Source: JACQAP01 sp035548375
Lineage (GTDB): Bacteria > Pseudomonadota > Gammaproteobacteria > Burkholderiales > JACQAP01
Direction: 5' to 3'
Length of the DNA stretch: 64,000 nucleotides
Assembly: GCA_035548375.1 (NCBI GenBank)
Contig: DASZTG010000021.1
Coordinates: forward strand, 62,001-126,000
Shown: positions 17,462 through 25,719 of the stretch, one piece after another
Layout: every line of letters begins with the position of its first letter
Position numbering within the stretch: the first letter of the stretch is position 1
Position numbers and translations under genes: made by a program
The notes under the pieces: generated by a model
Databases searched by the model: none
Told to the model about the DNA's origin: nothing
What the model saw: the letters and a program-made list of their open reading frames with translations, nothing else

Positions 17462-18187
17462 ATGAGCATTCCGAGACATGTGCTCGTCGTCGACGATGAT
17501 GCGGACCTTCGTCGCATGGTCGCCGAATACCTCGGCGACTACGACCTGCGCGTCACCGGCGCGGCGGACGGCGCGGCCATGCGCGAGGCCATGTCGCGCG
17601 AAGCCATCGACCTGGTCCTGCTCGACTTGAAGCTGAACTCCGAGGACGGCATGACACTGGCCCGCGAGTTGCGCGAGACCTCGAGCGTGCCGATCGTGAT
17701 CCTCACCGGCCGCAAGGATGACGTCGACCGCATCATGGGCCTGGAGCTGGGCGCGGACGACTACCTGACGAAGCCGTTCAACCTGCGCGAGTTGCTGGCG
17801 CGCATCCGCGCCATCCTGCGCCGCACGCAGGCGCATCCGGCAATGCATGCAGAGGGCCGCGCGTCGCGGGCATTTCGCTTCGCCGGCTGGGAGCTCGACC
17901 TGCGTTCGCGCCGGCTCACCTCCAACGAGGGCGACCGCGTCGAACTCACGCACGCCGAGTTCGCGTTGCTTGCGGCCTTCCTCGGCGCGCCGGAGCGCAT
18001 CCTGAGTCGCGAGCAGTTGCTCGAGTTAAGCCGCGGCAATGACGACAACGTCTTCGATCGCAGCATAGACGTGCAGATCCTGCGCCTGCGGCGCAAGATC
18101 GAAACCGATCCCAGCCGTCCGAAATTGATTCGCACCGAGCGCGGTGCCGGCTACTTCTTCAACGCCAAGGTGGAAATCGTCGCCTGA
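17462..18187 (+). CDS. OmpR/PhoB-family response regulator
   Basis: 241 residues from the ATG giving MSIPRHVLVVDDDADLRRM; in-frame starts at 17420 (GTG) and 17426 (ATG) would add 12-14 residues but crowd the TATACT box at 17404. Receiver domain (about 1-115): acceptor Asp in LVLLDLKLNSEDGM, Thr in PIVILTGRKDDV, Lys in LTKPFNLREL. Winged-helix domain (about 140-235): ELTHAEFALLAAFL, RILSREQLLELS, RSIDVQILRLRRKIE, RTERGAGYFF. No kinase gene is adjacent; the divergent receiver/hybrid-kinase operon is the obvious partner candidate. The wHTH recognises direct repeats in most relatives. Confidence 0.9.
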   Translation: MSIPRHVLVVDDDADLRRMVAEYLGDYDLRVTGAADGAAMREAMSREAIDLVLLDLKLNSEDGMTLARELRETSSVPIVILTGRKDDVDRIMGLELGADDYLTKPFNLRELLARIRAILRRTQAHPAMHAEGRASRAFRFAGWELDLRSRRLTSNEGDRVELTHAEFALLAAFLGAPERILSREQLLELSRGNDDNVFDRSIDVQILRLRRKIETDPSRPKLIRTERGAGYFFNAKVEIVA

Positions 18188-18336
18188 GGCGAACCACCCT
18201 GTGGCCGCTCCCCGCGCGCCGCAGATCTGCGCATCGAATCGCATTCACCCCCACGACGTCCGCACGTGTCGCATGCCTCTGCATGCCGCGGGCGAGGATC
18301 GCAACCGCGGCAAGCGCAAGTGCCGAAGCCGGGACG

Positions 18337-19170
18337 TCAGGCCGGCAGCTTCGATCCGGCGCGCTTCACGCGCTTCGCGTCGCGGGCATCCGACCAGCCC
18401 AGGGATCGTGAAATCTGCTGCGAAATATGGCGCAGGTGTTCGCGTGCATCCGGAATCGATACCTTGGTGTCGCGGTGGCGCATGTAGACGACGTTCAGCG
18501 ATGCGACCGCGCTGAAATGGTCGAAGATCGGGAAACAGATGTCATGCACGCCGCTGATCGTGTCGCTCGGGCCCTCGTCGAACCCGCGCTCGCGCAGCGC
18601 CAGCAAGCGGACGTCCAGCGAGCGCCGGCGCGCTTCGCGGCCCTTGCCTTCCCCGGCGAGCTCGTCGAGGTATTGCTCCCGTCGCAGGCCGTCCTGGAAG
18701 GCGGTGATGACGCGCGCGGAAACGCGGTCGTCGTGGAAGGGAAAATGCGAACCCTGGCGCACGGAATAACTCATGGGCTCGGGCGATTCGGCGCGGGCCA
18801 GTACCACCAGCCGCGTGTCGTGGTGCACGCACAGGTGGTTCGATTGGCTGGTACGTCGCGCCAGCTCCTGCATGAACGGCATGGCGCAATCGAGCAGCCG
18901 GTCGATGGGCGGATGCCGGTGCGCAAGCTCGAAGAGGCGCAGCGTGAGCACGTAGCTGGCGTCAGGCTGGCGCGACAGGAAGCCGCGGCGCACCAGCACG
19001 TCGAGCATGCGGAACAGCTCGTTCGGCGAGCGGTTTAGTTGCTGGGCGATTTCCTGCAGGCTGAGTCCGTGGGCCTCTACGGCCAGCAACTCGAGCACGT
19101 CCAGCCCTTTTTCCAGCGCCGGAGCGGAATAGCGGGCATCGGTACCCGATTTTGTGGTTGACAAGGCCAT
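18337..19170 (-). CDS. IclR-family transcriptional regulator
   Basis: 277 residues. N-terminal winged helix (LEKGLDVLELLAVEAHGLSL, then EIAQQLNRSPNELFRMLDVL and RRGFLSRQ) followed by an IclR effector domain (ELARRTSQSNHLCVHHDTRL ... ISGVHDICFPIFD). Regulators of this family usually control an adjacent catabolic operon and bind an aromatic or organic-acid effector. It is divergent from the SMP-30/PhyH/permease/HyuA genes and its first codons overlap the -35 box of their promoter, so DNA binding here could couple the two transcripts. The effector is unknown. Confidence 0.9.
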   Translation of the reverse strand: MALSTTKSGTDARYSAPALEKGLDVLELLAVEAHGLSLQEIAQQLNRSPNELFRMLDVLVRRGFLSRQPDASYVLTLRLFELAHRHPPIDRLLDCAMPFMQELARRTSQSNHLCVHHDTRLVVLARAESPEPMSYSVRQGSHFPFHDDRVSARVITAFQDGLRREQYLDELAGEGKGREARRRSLDVRLLALRERGFDEGPSDTISGVHDICFPIFDHFSAVASLNVVYMRHRDTKVSIPDAREHLRHISQQISRSLGWSDARDAKRVKRAGSKLPA

Positions 19171-19186
19171 CCCCGGTTTTTATAGT
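19158..19186 (+). promoter_or_regulatory. near-consensus sigma-70 promoter for the SMP-30 operon
   Basis: TTGACA (19158-19163), exactly 17 bases, then TATAGT (19181-19186). It reads rightward; the -35 box lies inside the first codons of the divergent iclR-type gene. The predicted transcript would have a 5' leader of about 180 bases before the SMP-30 ATG. Confidence 0.65.
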
Positions 19187-19372
19187 TGAAAGTGATTTTT
19201 ATATGTAAAGGCCGCTGCGTTTGCGGCCTGTCATAAAAATAGCAAGGTATCCGGAGTTTGTCAGGAGGCTGCGTTGACGGTCCGCAGGTCGTGGTCACAA
19301 GTCCGTCGTTCGTGCCAAAAGGCACGGAGTCCAATAGTCAAATAGTTCAAAAAAACACATCTGGAGGAGACC

Positions 19373-20443
19373 ATGATTACCAAGCACCTGTTTGCCGGCG
19401 CACTGCTGGCTTTGTCGGCGGGGGCCTTCGCGGCGGATCCGTCGACTTTCCCGGCCCCGGTCGGGGATACCAAGTTCGTGCCCGCGGGCGCGAAGCTCGA
19501 GATGGTGTTCGACGGCGGCTGCATGCTGACCGAAGGTGTCGCCGCCGGCCATGACGGCATGATCTATTTCAGCGACATCACGTTCACCAAGTTTTGCAAG
19601 GATCCGTCGGGCAAGTTCCTGCAGGCCGGTAACATCTGGAAGCACAATCCGAAGACCGGCGAAACGACGATCTTCCGCAGCCCGAGCGGCATGTCCAACG
19701 GCATCAAGTTCGACCGCGAAGGCAACATGATCGCGGCGTTGGGCGCCGATTACGGCGGCCGCATGCTGGTCAAGACCGACATGAAGACCGGCAAGACCTA
19801 CATCCTGTCCGGCCTCTACGACGGCAAGCCCTATAACGCGCTGAACGACGTCACCATCGACGAGAAGGGCCGCATCTATTTCTCCGATCCGCGCTACCTC
19901 GGCCACGAGCCGATCTTCCAGGACGGCTATGCCGTCTACCGGCTGGATCCTGACGGGACCGTCACGCGCGCGGCCACCGATTGCGGCAAGTGCAACGGCG
20001 TGCTGATCTCGCCCGACCAGAAGACGATGTACATCATCGGCAACGACAACGGCTGGTTCGAGTTCCAGAACCTGAAGGAAGGCGAAGCCACGCTGCAAGG
20101 CCACCACCAGTTGCAGGCCTATGACGTCGATCCCGCCACCGGCAAGTTGAGCAACCGCCGCGTGCTGATCGACTACACGGCCCGCGACAAGCCGTGCAGC
20201 GGCCCGGACGGCATGATCGCCGACTCCGAAGGCAATATCTGGCTGGCCTCGCGCTGCGAATACCGGCCGGGCATCCAGGTCCTCGATCCGCACGGCAAGG
20301 AACTGGCCTATATTTCCACCGGCAAGGAGCTTCCGACCAACGTCGGCTTCGGGCGCGGAGCGGATTCCAATCTGCTGTATCTGACCTCGGGCCACAGCCT
20401 CTACAAGATCCGGGTGGGGAAGAAGGGTTACCAGCTTCCCTGA
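19373..20443 (+). CDS. SMP-30/gluconolactonase-like exported protein
   Basis: 356 residues with signal peptide (MITKHLFAGALLALSAGAFA, cleaved before ADPS) and a CTGGAGGAG Shine-Dalgarno. Six-bladed propeller of the SMP-30/LRE type: EGVAAGHDGMIYFSDI, SGMSNGIKFDREGNM, NDVTIDEKGRIYFSDPRY, CSGPDGMIADSEGNIWLAS. The Glu, Asn and Asp residues of these motifs form the metal site of lactonases. It is probably a periplasmic lactone hydrolase. First gene after the IclR promoter; a strong terminator follows, so expression of downstream genes needs read-through or a second promoter. Confidence 0.85.
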   Translation: MITKHLFAGALLALSAGAFAADPSTFPAPVGDTKFVPAGAKLEMVFDGGCMLTEGVAAGHDGMIYFSDITFTKFCKDPSGKFLQAGNIWKHNPKTGETTIFRSPSGMSNGIKFDREGNMIAALGADYGGRMLVKTDMKTGKTYILSGLYDGKPYNALNDVTIDEKGRIYFSDPRYLGHEPIFQDGYAVYRLDPDGTVTRAATDCGKCNGVLISPDQKTMYIIGNDNGWFEFQNLKEGEATLQGHHQLQAYDVDPATGKLSNRRVLIDYTARDKPCSGPDGMIADSEGNIWLASRCEYRPGIQVLDPHGKELAYISTGKELPTNVGFGRGADSNLLYLTSGHSLYKIRVGKKGYQLP

Positions 20444-20468
20444 AGGTTTCGCGCAGTAGCAAGTTGGT

Positions 20469-20500
20469 CGCAGGGGCTCCAAGCCTCTGCGACTTTTTTC
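20469..20500 (+). terminator. rho-independent terminator after SMP-30 gene
   Basis: CGCAGGGGCT, loop CCA, AGCCTCTGCG (10-bp stem with one G-T pair), then ACTTTTTTC. It lies 26 bases past the stop codon and 20 bases before the next ATG, so it may attenuate rather than fully end the operon. Confidence 0.85.
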
Positions 20501-20519
20501 TTTGCAACAGGAGAGATTC

Positions 20520-21380
20520 ATGGGTAGCGCGCAGCATGCCGAGGCGGGCAAGCCCCTCAAGGTCCTGACGCAAGGCCAGGTGGAAGCGTTCAACCGCAAC
20601 GGCTACCACTTCCCCGTGCGCGTGCTTTCCGAGGCGCAGGCGGACGGCTATCGGGAAAAGATCGAGAACTTCGAATTCGAGCACGGCCTCGTGATGAAGA
20701 CGCCCTTCAGGAACAAGCCGCACATGGTGTTCAAGTGGGCGAACGAGCTGATCCGGCACCCGCGCATCGTCGACACGGTCGAGGACATCCTCGGCCCCAA
20801 CCTGCTGGTCTGGGGAACGAGCTTTTTCATCAAGGAGCCGAACGATCCGGCTTACGTATCCTGGCACCAGGACTCGACTTACTGGGGCCTCTCGCATCCC
20901 GACATCGTGACCGCCTGGGTCGCACTATCGTCGAGCGACGTTCCCAACGGTGCCATGCGGGTGGTGCCGGGCACGCACCTGAAGGACCAGCTGCCGCACA
21001 CCGACACGTTTGCCGAAAACAACCTGCTCACGCGCGGCCAGGAAGTCGCCGTCGACGTGCAGGGCGACAACGCGGTCGACATGACGCTGGAGCCCGGGGA
21101 AATGTCGCTGCACCACGTGCGCATCGTGCACGGCTCCGAGCCGAATCGCGCGCACTATCGCCGCCTCGGCCTGGCGATCCGCTACGTGCCGACCTACGTG
21201 CGGCAAACCGAAGGCCCCAGGGACTACGCAACCCTCGTGCGCGGCAAGGACGATTTCCACCATTTCGAGTACGAGCCCCAGCCGCGTATCGACCTGGGCG
21301 CGGAAGAAGTTGCCGCGCACAAGCGCATCACCGAAGAGGCAAACAAGATCCTGTATCGTGGGACCGAGAGGGCAAAATAA
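20520..21380 (+). CDS. phytanoyl-CoA dioxygenase (PhyH) family protein
   Basis: 286 residues from the ATG behind AGGAGAG. Fe(II) ligands HxD in VSWHQDSTYWGL and distal His in VRIVHGSEPNRAHYRRLGLA with the 2-oxoglutarate-binding Arg. The opening (LTQGQVEAFNRNGYHFPVRV) and closing segments fit the PhyH fold. It differs clearly from the other PhyH protein at 4417-5298. Position between SMP-30 and the permease suggests a hydroxylation step in the same catabolic route; substrate unknown. A GC-rich palindrome (CGGGCTGCAGCCCG at about 21426-21439) lies in the gap after it. Confidence 0.9.
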   Translation: MGSAQHAEAGKPLKVLTQGQVEAFNRNGYHFPVRVLSEAQADGYREKIENFEFEHGLVMKTPFRNKPHMVFKWANELIRHPRIVDTVEDILGPNLLVWGTSFFIKEPNDPAYVSWHQDSTYWGLSHPDIVTAWVALSSSDVPNGAMRVVPGTHLKDQLPHTDTFAENNLLTRGQEVAVDVQGDNAVDMTLEPGEMSLHHVRIVHGSEPNRAHYRRLGLAIRYVPTYVRQTEGPRDYATLVRGKDDFHHFEYEPQPRIDLGAEEVAAHKRITEEANKILYRGTERAK

Positions 21381-21501
21381 CAGGCAGCAAGAACGTCGGG
21401 TGGAGGATGAGAGAGTGCGAGTCGCGGGCTGCAGCCCGGTGCCGGACTCTGCCTGATCCGCTTCCGTAGTTTCCAGCTGCCCCAATAAAGGGGGAACCAC
21501 A

Positions 21502-22776
21502 ATGCTTACCGGCATTTTGCTGCTGGCCGCATTCCTGATCGTCGTATTCGCGATCGTGCGCGGCCAGAGCCCGATCATCATGCTGTTGCTGCTCGCCATC
21601 GTGTGGGCGCTGCTCGCCGGCATCGGCATCAACGACATCCAGGCGAAAGTCCTGCAAGGCGGCGGGGTGCAGTACGCCTCGGCGGTCATCATCATCGTGT
21701 TCGGTGCCTGGTTCGCCCAGGTGCTGATCCAGACCGGCATTGCCGAAAGCGTGATTCGCTCAGCCGTCGAACTGACCGGCGACCGACCCATTATCACGGC
21801 GATGACCATCAACCTCGTGACGGCGCTGCTCTTCACGTCCATGTATGGCGTCGGCGCGGCGATCGCGATCGGCGTCATCGCGTTGCCGATCATGCTGAGC
21901 CAGGGTATTCCCCCACGCGTAGCCGCACCGGTATTCAGCATGGGCGTGGGCGCGGGAGCATTCGTCAACCTGGTGCAGTTCGGCACGCTCGAAAAGCTGT
22001 TCCCCGGCATCAAGTACGAAGCGCCGTGGCTGACCTATTACTTCATCGGCATGGCTGTCTATGTGTTGATCGCCTGGCTGATGATCTGGATCAACTTGCG
22101 CAAGCTCGGGGTGCGCCACGCGGCTTCCGTCGACACCGCCGCTACCGCGCCGCGCAAGCGCACGCCGTATTTCACCTACATCGTGCCGATATTTCCGGTG
22201 GTGATGGTCATGGCGTTCAAGTGGCAGATCATCCCGACCTTCCTGCTGTCCATCGTGCTCGCGCTCGCGTTGACGGCGAAGCAGCGCAGCTTCCAGGGCA
22301 CCTTGAACCTGTTCAACAAGACGTTCTTCGACGCGTTCCCGGACATCGCCACGATCGCCGCGCTGTGGACCATCTGCGGCATGATCATCGTAACCGGCCA
22401 GACGCCGGAAGTGCAACAGGCGCTGAAGCCGATTTTCGCTCCCATCCTGCCGCACAGCATGCTGCAGGCGGCGATTTTCTTCGGCGTGCTCGGCGGCATC
22501 GGCAGCATTTATCGCGGCCCGCTGGTGGTCGTGGGTACGGGTGCGGCGTTGCTGGCCATCATCCTCGGCAACAACGAGATTCCGGTGCCCTTCCTGTACG
22601 CGCTCTGGCTCGCCCCCACGGTGATGCAGGGCAGCTGCGACCCGACCAATTCCTGGACGCTGTGGACCATCGGCTATGCGAAAGTGCCGCACGGCCAGTT
22701 CCTGAAGACGGCGATGCCCTTCGGCTGCCTGATGGTCGCCGTCATGGCGACCATCTGCTACTACATGTTCGGCTGA
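21502..22776 (+). CDS. multi-pass permease, GntP/citrate-transporter-like
   Basis: 424 residues with ten to twelve hydrophobic segments, starting MLTGILLLAAFLIVVFAIV and ending VAVMATICYYMFG. The repeated inverted topology, re-entrant stretches (GVGAAIAIGVIALPIMLSQG, GVGAGAFVNLVQFG) and length match ion-coupled carboxylate transporters of the GntP/DcuC/citrate superfamily. It likely imports an organic acid used by the neighbouring enzymes. AAAGGGGGA precedes the ATG. The next gene starts one base after the stop, so the two are co-translated. The substrate cannot be deduced from sequence. Confidence 0.75.
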   Translation: MLTGILLLAAFLIVVFAIVRGQSPIIMLLLLAIVWALLAGIGINDIQAKVLQGGGVQYASAVIIIVFGAWFAQVLIQTGIAESVIRSAVELTGDRPIITAMTINLVTALLFTSMYGVGAAIAIGVIALPIMLSQGIPPRVAAPVFSMGVGAGAFVNLVQFGTLEKLFPGIKYEAPWLTYYFIGMAVYVLIAWLMIWINLRKLGVRHAASVDTAATAPRKRTPYFTYIVPIFPVVMVMAFKWQIIPTFLLSIVLALALTAKQRSFQGTLNLFNKTFFDAFPDIATIAALWTICGMIIVTGQTPEVQQALKPIFAPILPHSMLQAAIFFGVLGGIGSIYRGPLVVVGTGAALLAIILGNNEIPVPFLYALWLAPTVMQGSCDPTNSWTLWTIGYAKVPHGQFLKTAMPFGCLMVAVMATICYYMFG

Positions 22777-22777
22777 C

Positions 22778-24949
22778 GTGGAAGCACGAGTGGGAGAGCG
22801 CAAGACCTACCGCATCGGCATCGACGTCGGCGGCACATTCACCAAGGCAGTCCTGATCGACAACGCCGGCTTCGACGTGGTCGGTCGCTATTCCGTCATG
22901 ACCACGCACAGCGACTCGCGCGGGGTCGCCGCCGGCGTCGTCGAAGTCTTTCGAAACGTGCTGGAAAAATCGGCCGTCGATCCGGCCGACGTCGTGTTCC
23001 TCGCGCATTCGACGACCCAGGCGACCAATGCGCTGCTCGAGGGCGACGTCGCCGAAGTCGGCGTCGTCGGCATGGCGAGCCGCGTCGAATCCGTGCTCGC
23101 GCGGGGACAAAGCAACGTCAAGGAGATCGAGCTGGCACCTGGACGCTTCCTGCGCCCTGGCCACCGGTTCATCACCACCGACAAGCTGGAAGAGGCGCTG
23201 GTGCGCGAAACGCTTTCGGCCTTGCGAGATGAAGGCGCGCATGTCGTCGTGGCGAGCAGCGCGTTCAGCGTGGATGACCAGAGCGCCGAAGAGCTTGTGA
23301 TCCGCGTCGCAGGCGAACTCGGCCTCGCGGTGACCGGCGGCCACGAAATCACGAAACTCTACGGCCTGACCACGCGCACGCGCACCGCCGTCATCAACGC
23401 CAGCATCCTGCCGAAGATGATCGGCACCGCCAACATGACCGAGGAGGCCGTACGCGAGGCCGGCATCGGCGCGCCGCTGATGATCATGCGCGGCGACGGC
23501 GGCGTCATGGACGTGCAGGAGATGCGCAAGCGGCCAGTGGTTACCATGCTGTCAGGCCCGGCCGCCAGCGTCGCCGGCGCGCTCATGTACCTGCGTGTTT
23601 CCGACGGCATCTACTTCGAGGTCGGCGGCACCAGCACGAACATCGGTGTCATCCGCAACGGCCGGCCCACGATCAAGCATGCGCGCGTCGGCGGCCACGA
23701 TACCTATGTGAATTCCCTCGACGTGCGCGTCATCGGCATCGCCGGCGGCAGCATGGTCCGCGTGCGCGGCAACGACATCCACGACGTCGGTCCGCGCAGC
23801 GCCCACATTGCCGGCCTGCACTACGCCGCGTTTGCGAAGCCCGAGGACATCGTCGATCCGAAGATCGAATTGTTCTGTCCCAAAGAGGGCGATCCCGATG
23901 ACTACCTCGCGATCCGTTGCGCCAACGGCGAGCGCTATGCGCTCACCAACACCTGTGCCGCCAACGTCCTCGGCTACGCGAGGCCGGGCTGGCATGCGCA
24001 CGGCAACGCCGAATCCGCGCGGCTCGCATTCGCGCCGCTCGCGCAGCGCATCGGCACGACGGTGGAAGAGGCGGCGCGACGCGTCCTGCAAAAGGCCGCC
24101 GCCAAGGTCACCGGCGTCGTGGACGACCTGATCGCGGAATACAAGCTCGATCGCGACCAGGCTGTGCTGGTCGGCGAAGGCGGGGGGGCGGCCTCGCTGA
24201 TTCCGTTCGTCGCCGAGACCATGAAGCTCGACTTCAAGATTTCGCAGGACGCCGAGGTGATCTCGTCGATCGGCGTTGCGCTCGCGCTCGTGCGCGAGAC
24301 CGTGGAGCGCGTGATCCCGAATCCGTCGCCCGAGGACCTGCAGCGCATCAAGCGCGAAGCCTTCGACGCCGTGGTCAAGCTGGGTGCCGCGCCCGAGAAC
24401 GTCGAAGTCACGATAGAAGTCGATCCGCAGACCCAGCGCGTGCGGGCAACGGCGATGGGCGCCTCGGAAATGCGCTCGCAGGACATGCGCAAGCAGGTCA
24501 GCGAGGAAGAAGCCGCAGGCATCGCCGCGACGTCGATGGGTCTCGCGCCCGACACCGTCAAGCTGGCGGCGGCGACGGACGACGTACGCGTCTTCCAGGC
24601 CGAGGTCCAGGAAAAGAAGTGGAAGATTTTCACGAAGAAGCGCATGCCGGTGCGGGCCGTCGACCGCGAAGGCGTCATCCGTATCCAGCGCAGCGATGGC
24701 GTGGTCGCGCAGGCGAGCGCGTCTGACGGCTTGCAGCAGCTGCGTGCGTTGTGGGAATCCGTGACCATCTACAACGGCGACAGCGTGATCGCGCCCGACA
24801 TGTTCGTCGTCGCCGGCAGGCGCATCGTCGACTTGTCCGGCGTGACCGCGCTCGACCAGGCCATTGCCATCAGCCGCGGCGAACTGGAAGGCTTGCCGCC
24901 CGAGGCGCCGGTCGTGCTGATCAGCGTGCAGGGCGCTCGCGGCATATGA
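22778..24949 (+). CDS. hydantoinase/oxoprolinase A-subunit-like protein (HyuA)
   Basis: 723 residues from a GTG one base after the permease stop; a second in-frame GTG 12 bases later is an alternative. ASKHA-type ATPase core: RIGIDVGGTFTKAVLIDN phosphate loop, HSTTQATNALLEGDVAEVG, PVVTMLSGPAASVAGALMYL, and FEVGGTSTNIGVI. HyuA proteins couple ATP hydrolysis to ring opening of hydantoins or 5-oxoproline, or act in acetone-type carboxylases, normally with a HyuB partner. No HyuB gene is present; an HExxH protein is coupled to it by an ATGA overlap. The last 220 residues (DDVRVFQAEVQEKKWKIFTK onward) are a family-specific tail. Confidence 0.85.
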   Translation: MEARVGERKTYRIGIDVGGTFTKAVLIDNAGFDVVGRYSVMTTHSDSRGVAAGVVEVFRNVLEKSAVDPADVVFLAHSTTQATNALLEGDVAEVGVVGMASRVESVLARGQSNVKEIELAPGRFLRPGHRFITTDKLEEALVRETLSALRDEGAHVVVASSAFSVDDQSAEELVIRVAGELGLAVTGGHEITKLYGLTTRTRTAVINASILPKMIGTANMTEEAVREAGIGAPLMIMRGDGGVMDVQEMRKRPVVTMLSGPAASVAGALMYLRVSDGIYFEVGGTSTNIGVIRNGRPTIKHARVGGHDTYVNSLDVRVIGIAGGSMVRVRGNDIHDVGPRSAHIAGLHYAAFAKPEDIVDPKIELFCPKEGDPDDYLAIRCANGERYALTNTCAANVLGYARPGWHAHGNAESARLAFAPLAQRIGTTVEEAARRVLQKAAAKVTGVVDDLIAEYKLDRDQAVLVGEGGGAASLIPFVAETMKLDFKISQDAEVISSIGVALALVRETVERVIPNPSPEDLQRIKREAFDAVVKLGAAPENVEVTIEVDPQTQRVRATAMGASEMRSQDMRKQVSEEEAAGIAATSMGLAPDTVKLAAATDDVRVFQAEVQEKKWKIFTKKRMPVRAVDREGVIRIQRSDGVVAQASASDGLQQLRALWESVTIYNGDSVIAPDMFVVAGRRIVDLSGVTALDQAIAISRGELEGLPPEAPVVLISVQGARGI

Positions 24950-25605
24950 ACCCGGACCCGCTGGCGCTTGGCTTGGGACAACTTCGCCAGGATCCGCAGT
25001 ACCCGCGCATTCCCGTCGCCAGGCACACGCAGTTGGTCGAGGCTGCACTGGCGGACGGCCGCGTGCTCGCTGCCGAAGTTGCCGCGAACCATGGCAACGA
25101 TCCCGAAGCGATTGCCGTGCAGTGCGCGATCCCGGTCGATCGCAGTGAGCGGGACGCGGGCTACGGCAGCGTCGTCGTTCACGCCGAGTATGTGGAGAGA
25201 CCGCCCCGGATCACGCTGTACGTTCGATCGATTGCCGCGCTGGCGCGTCGCAGCGTGGGGACGCAGACAGCCGTCGACCAGGCCGCGTTGGAACGCGTGT
25301 TCCTGGCTCACGAGCTCTACCATCATTTCGATTGCGCGCGCGGCGAGCATCGGCTCGCGCGCCGCCATCGCGTGGACATCGTCCGCATCGGCGCCTGGCG
25401 TTGGACGTCGGGCCTCGCCAGCCTCGCGGAAATCGCGGCCGGGTCTTTCGCGCGCGAATTGCTCGGATTGCCGTTTCATCCAGTCATTCTGGATTTCCTG
25501 TTGGTCCAAACCATGAACCACGGAGAACATTCTTTTTTATACCCCCTTGAGGGGTGCGGAGATTACGGAGCAGAAAGAAGTGAAGGGCAAGGCAATGGAT
25601 TTTGA
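24946..25605 (+). CDS. HExxH-motif protein translationally coupled to HyuA-like gene
   Basis: 219 residues; its ATG overlaps the preceding stop as ATGA. The motif AHELYHHFDCARGEH has HExxH at residues 122-126, typical of zinc-dependent hydrolases, though overall fold and activity are not recognised. Strands ITLYVRSIAALARR and VVVHAEYVERPP precede the helix, consistent with a small metallo-hydrolase-like domain. The last 29 residues (from NHGEHS) are encoded by repeat element E, so the original protein may have ended near residue 190 and its stop was lost when the repeat arrived. Operon position suggests it acts with the HyuA-like protein. Confidence 0.65.
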   Translation: MNPDPLALGLGQLRQDPQYPRIPVARHTQLVEAALADGRVLAAEVAANHGNDPEAIAVQCAIPVDRSERDAGYGSVVVHAEYVERPPRITLYVRSIAALARRSVGTQTAVDQAALERVFLAHELYHHFDCARGEHRLARRHRVDIVRIGAWRWTSGLASLAEIAAGSFARELLGLPFHPVILDFLLVQTMNHGEHSFLYPLEGCGDYGAERSEGQGNGF

Positions 25606-25701
25606 GTTCATCTGGCGGGACGAGACATGCGGAGACCCTGATGGGGCCGCGTCCCGACTATCCATTGCTTTTCTCCGTGATCTCCGTGCCCTCCGTGGTT
25701 C
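25515..25701. repeat. 9-nt-periodic inverted repeat, element E (CACGGAGAA units)
   Basis: Left end GAACCACGGAGAAC, right end CTCCGTGATCTCCGTGCCCT and CCGTGGTTC, with about 130 bases between outer units. A nested palindrome CCCCTTGAGGGG with conserved flanks lies in the left arm at about 25529-25556. The left arm overlaps the 3' end of the HExxH gene; the right end is 18 bases before the Zn-ADH start. Confidence 0.75.
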
Positions 25702-25719
25702 AAGATCGAGACGAATCAA

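Noticed and set aside
23552..25048. 498-codon minus-strand frame opposite the HyuA-like gene
   Set aside because: Shadow frame: Arg/Asp/His-rich with no family, opposite a gene with clear ATPase motifs.
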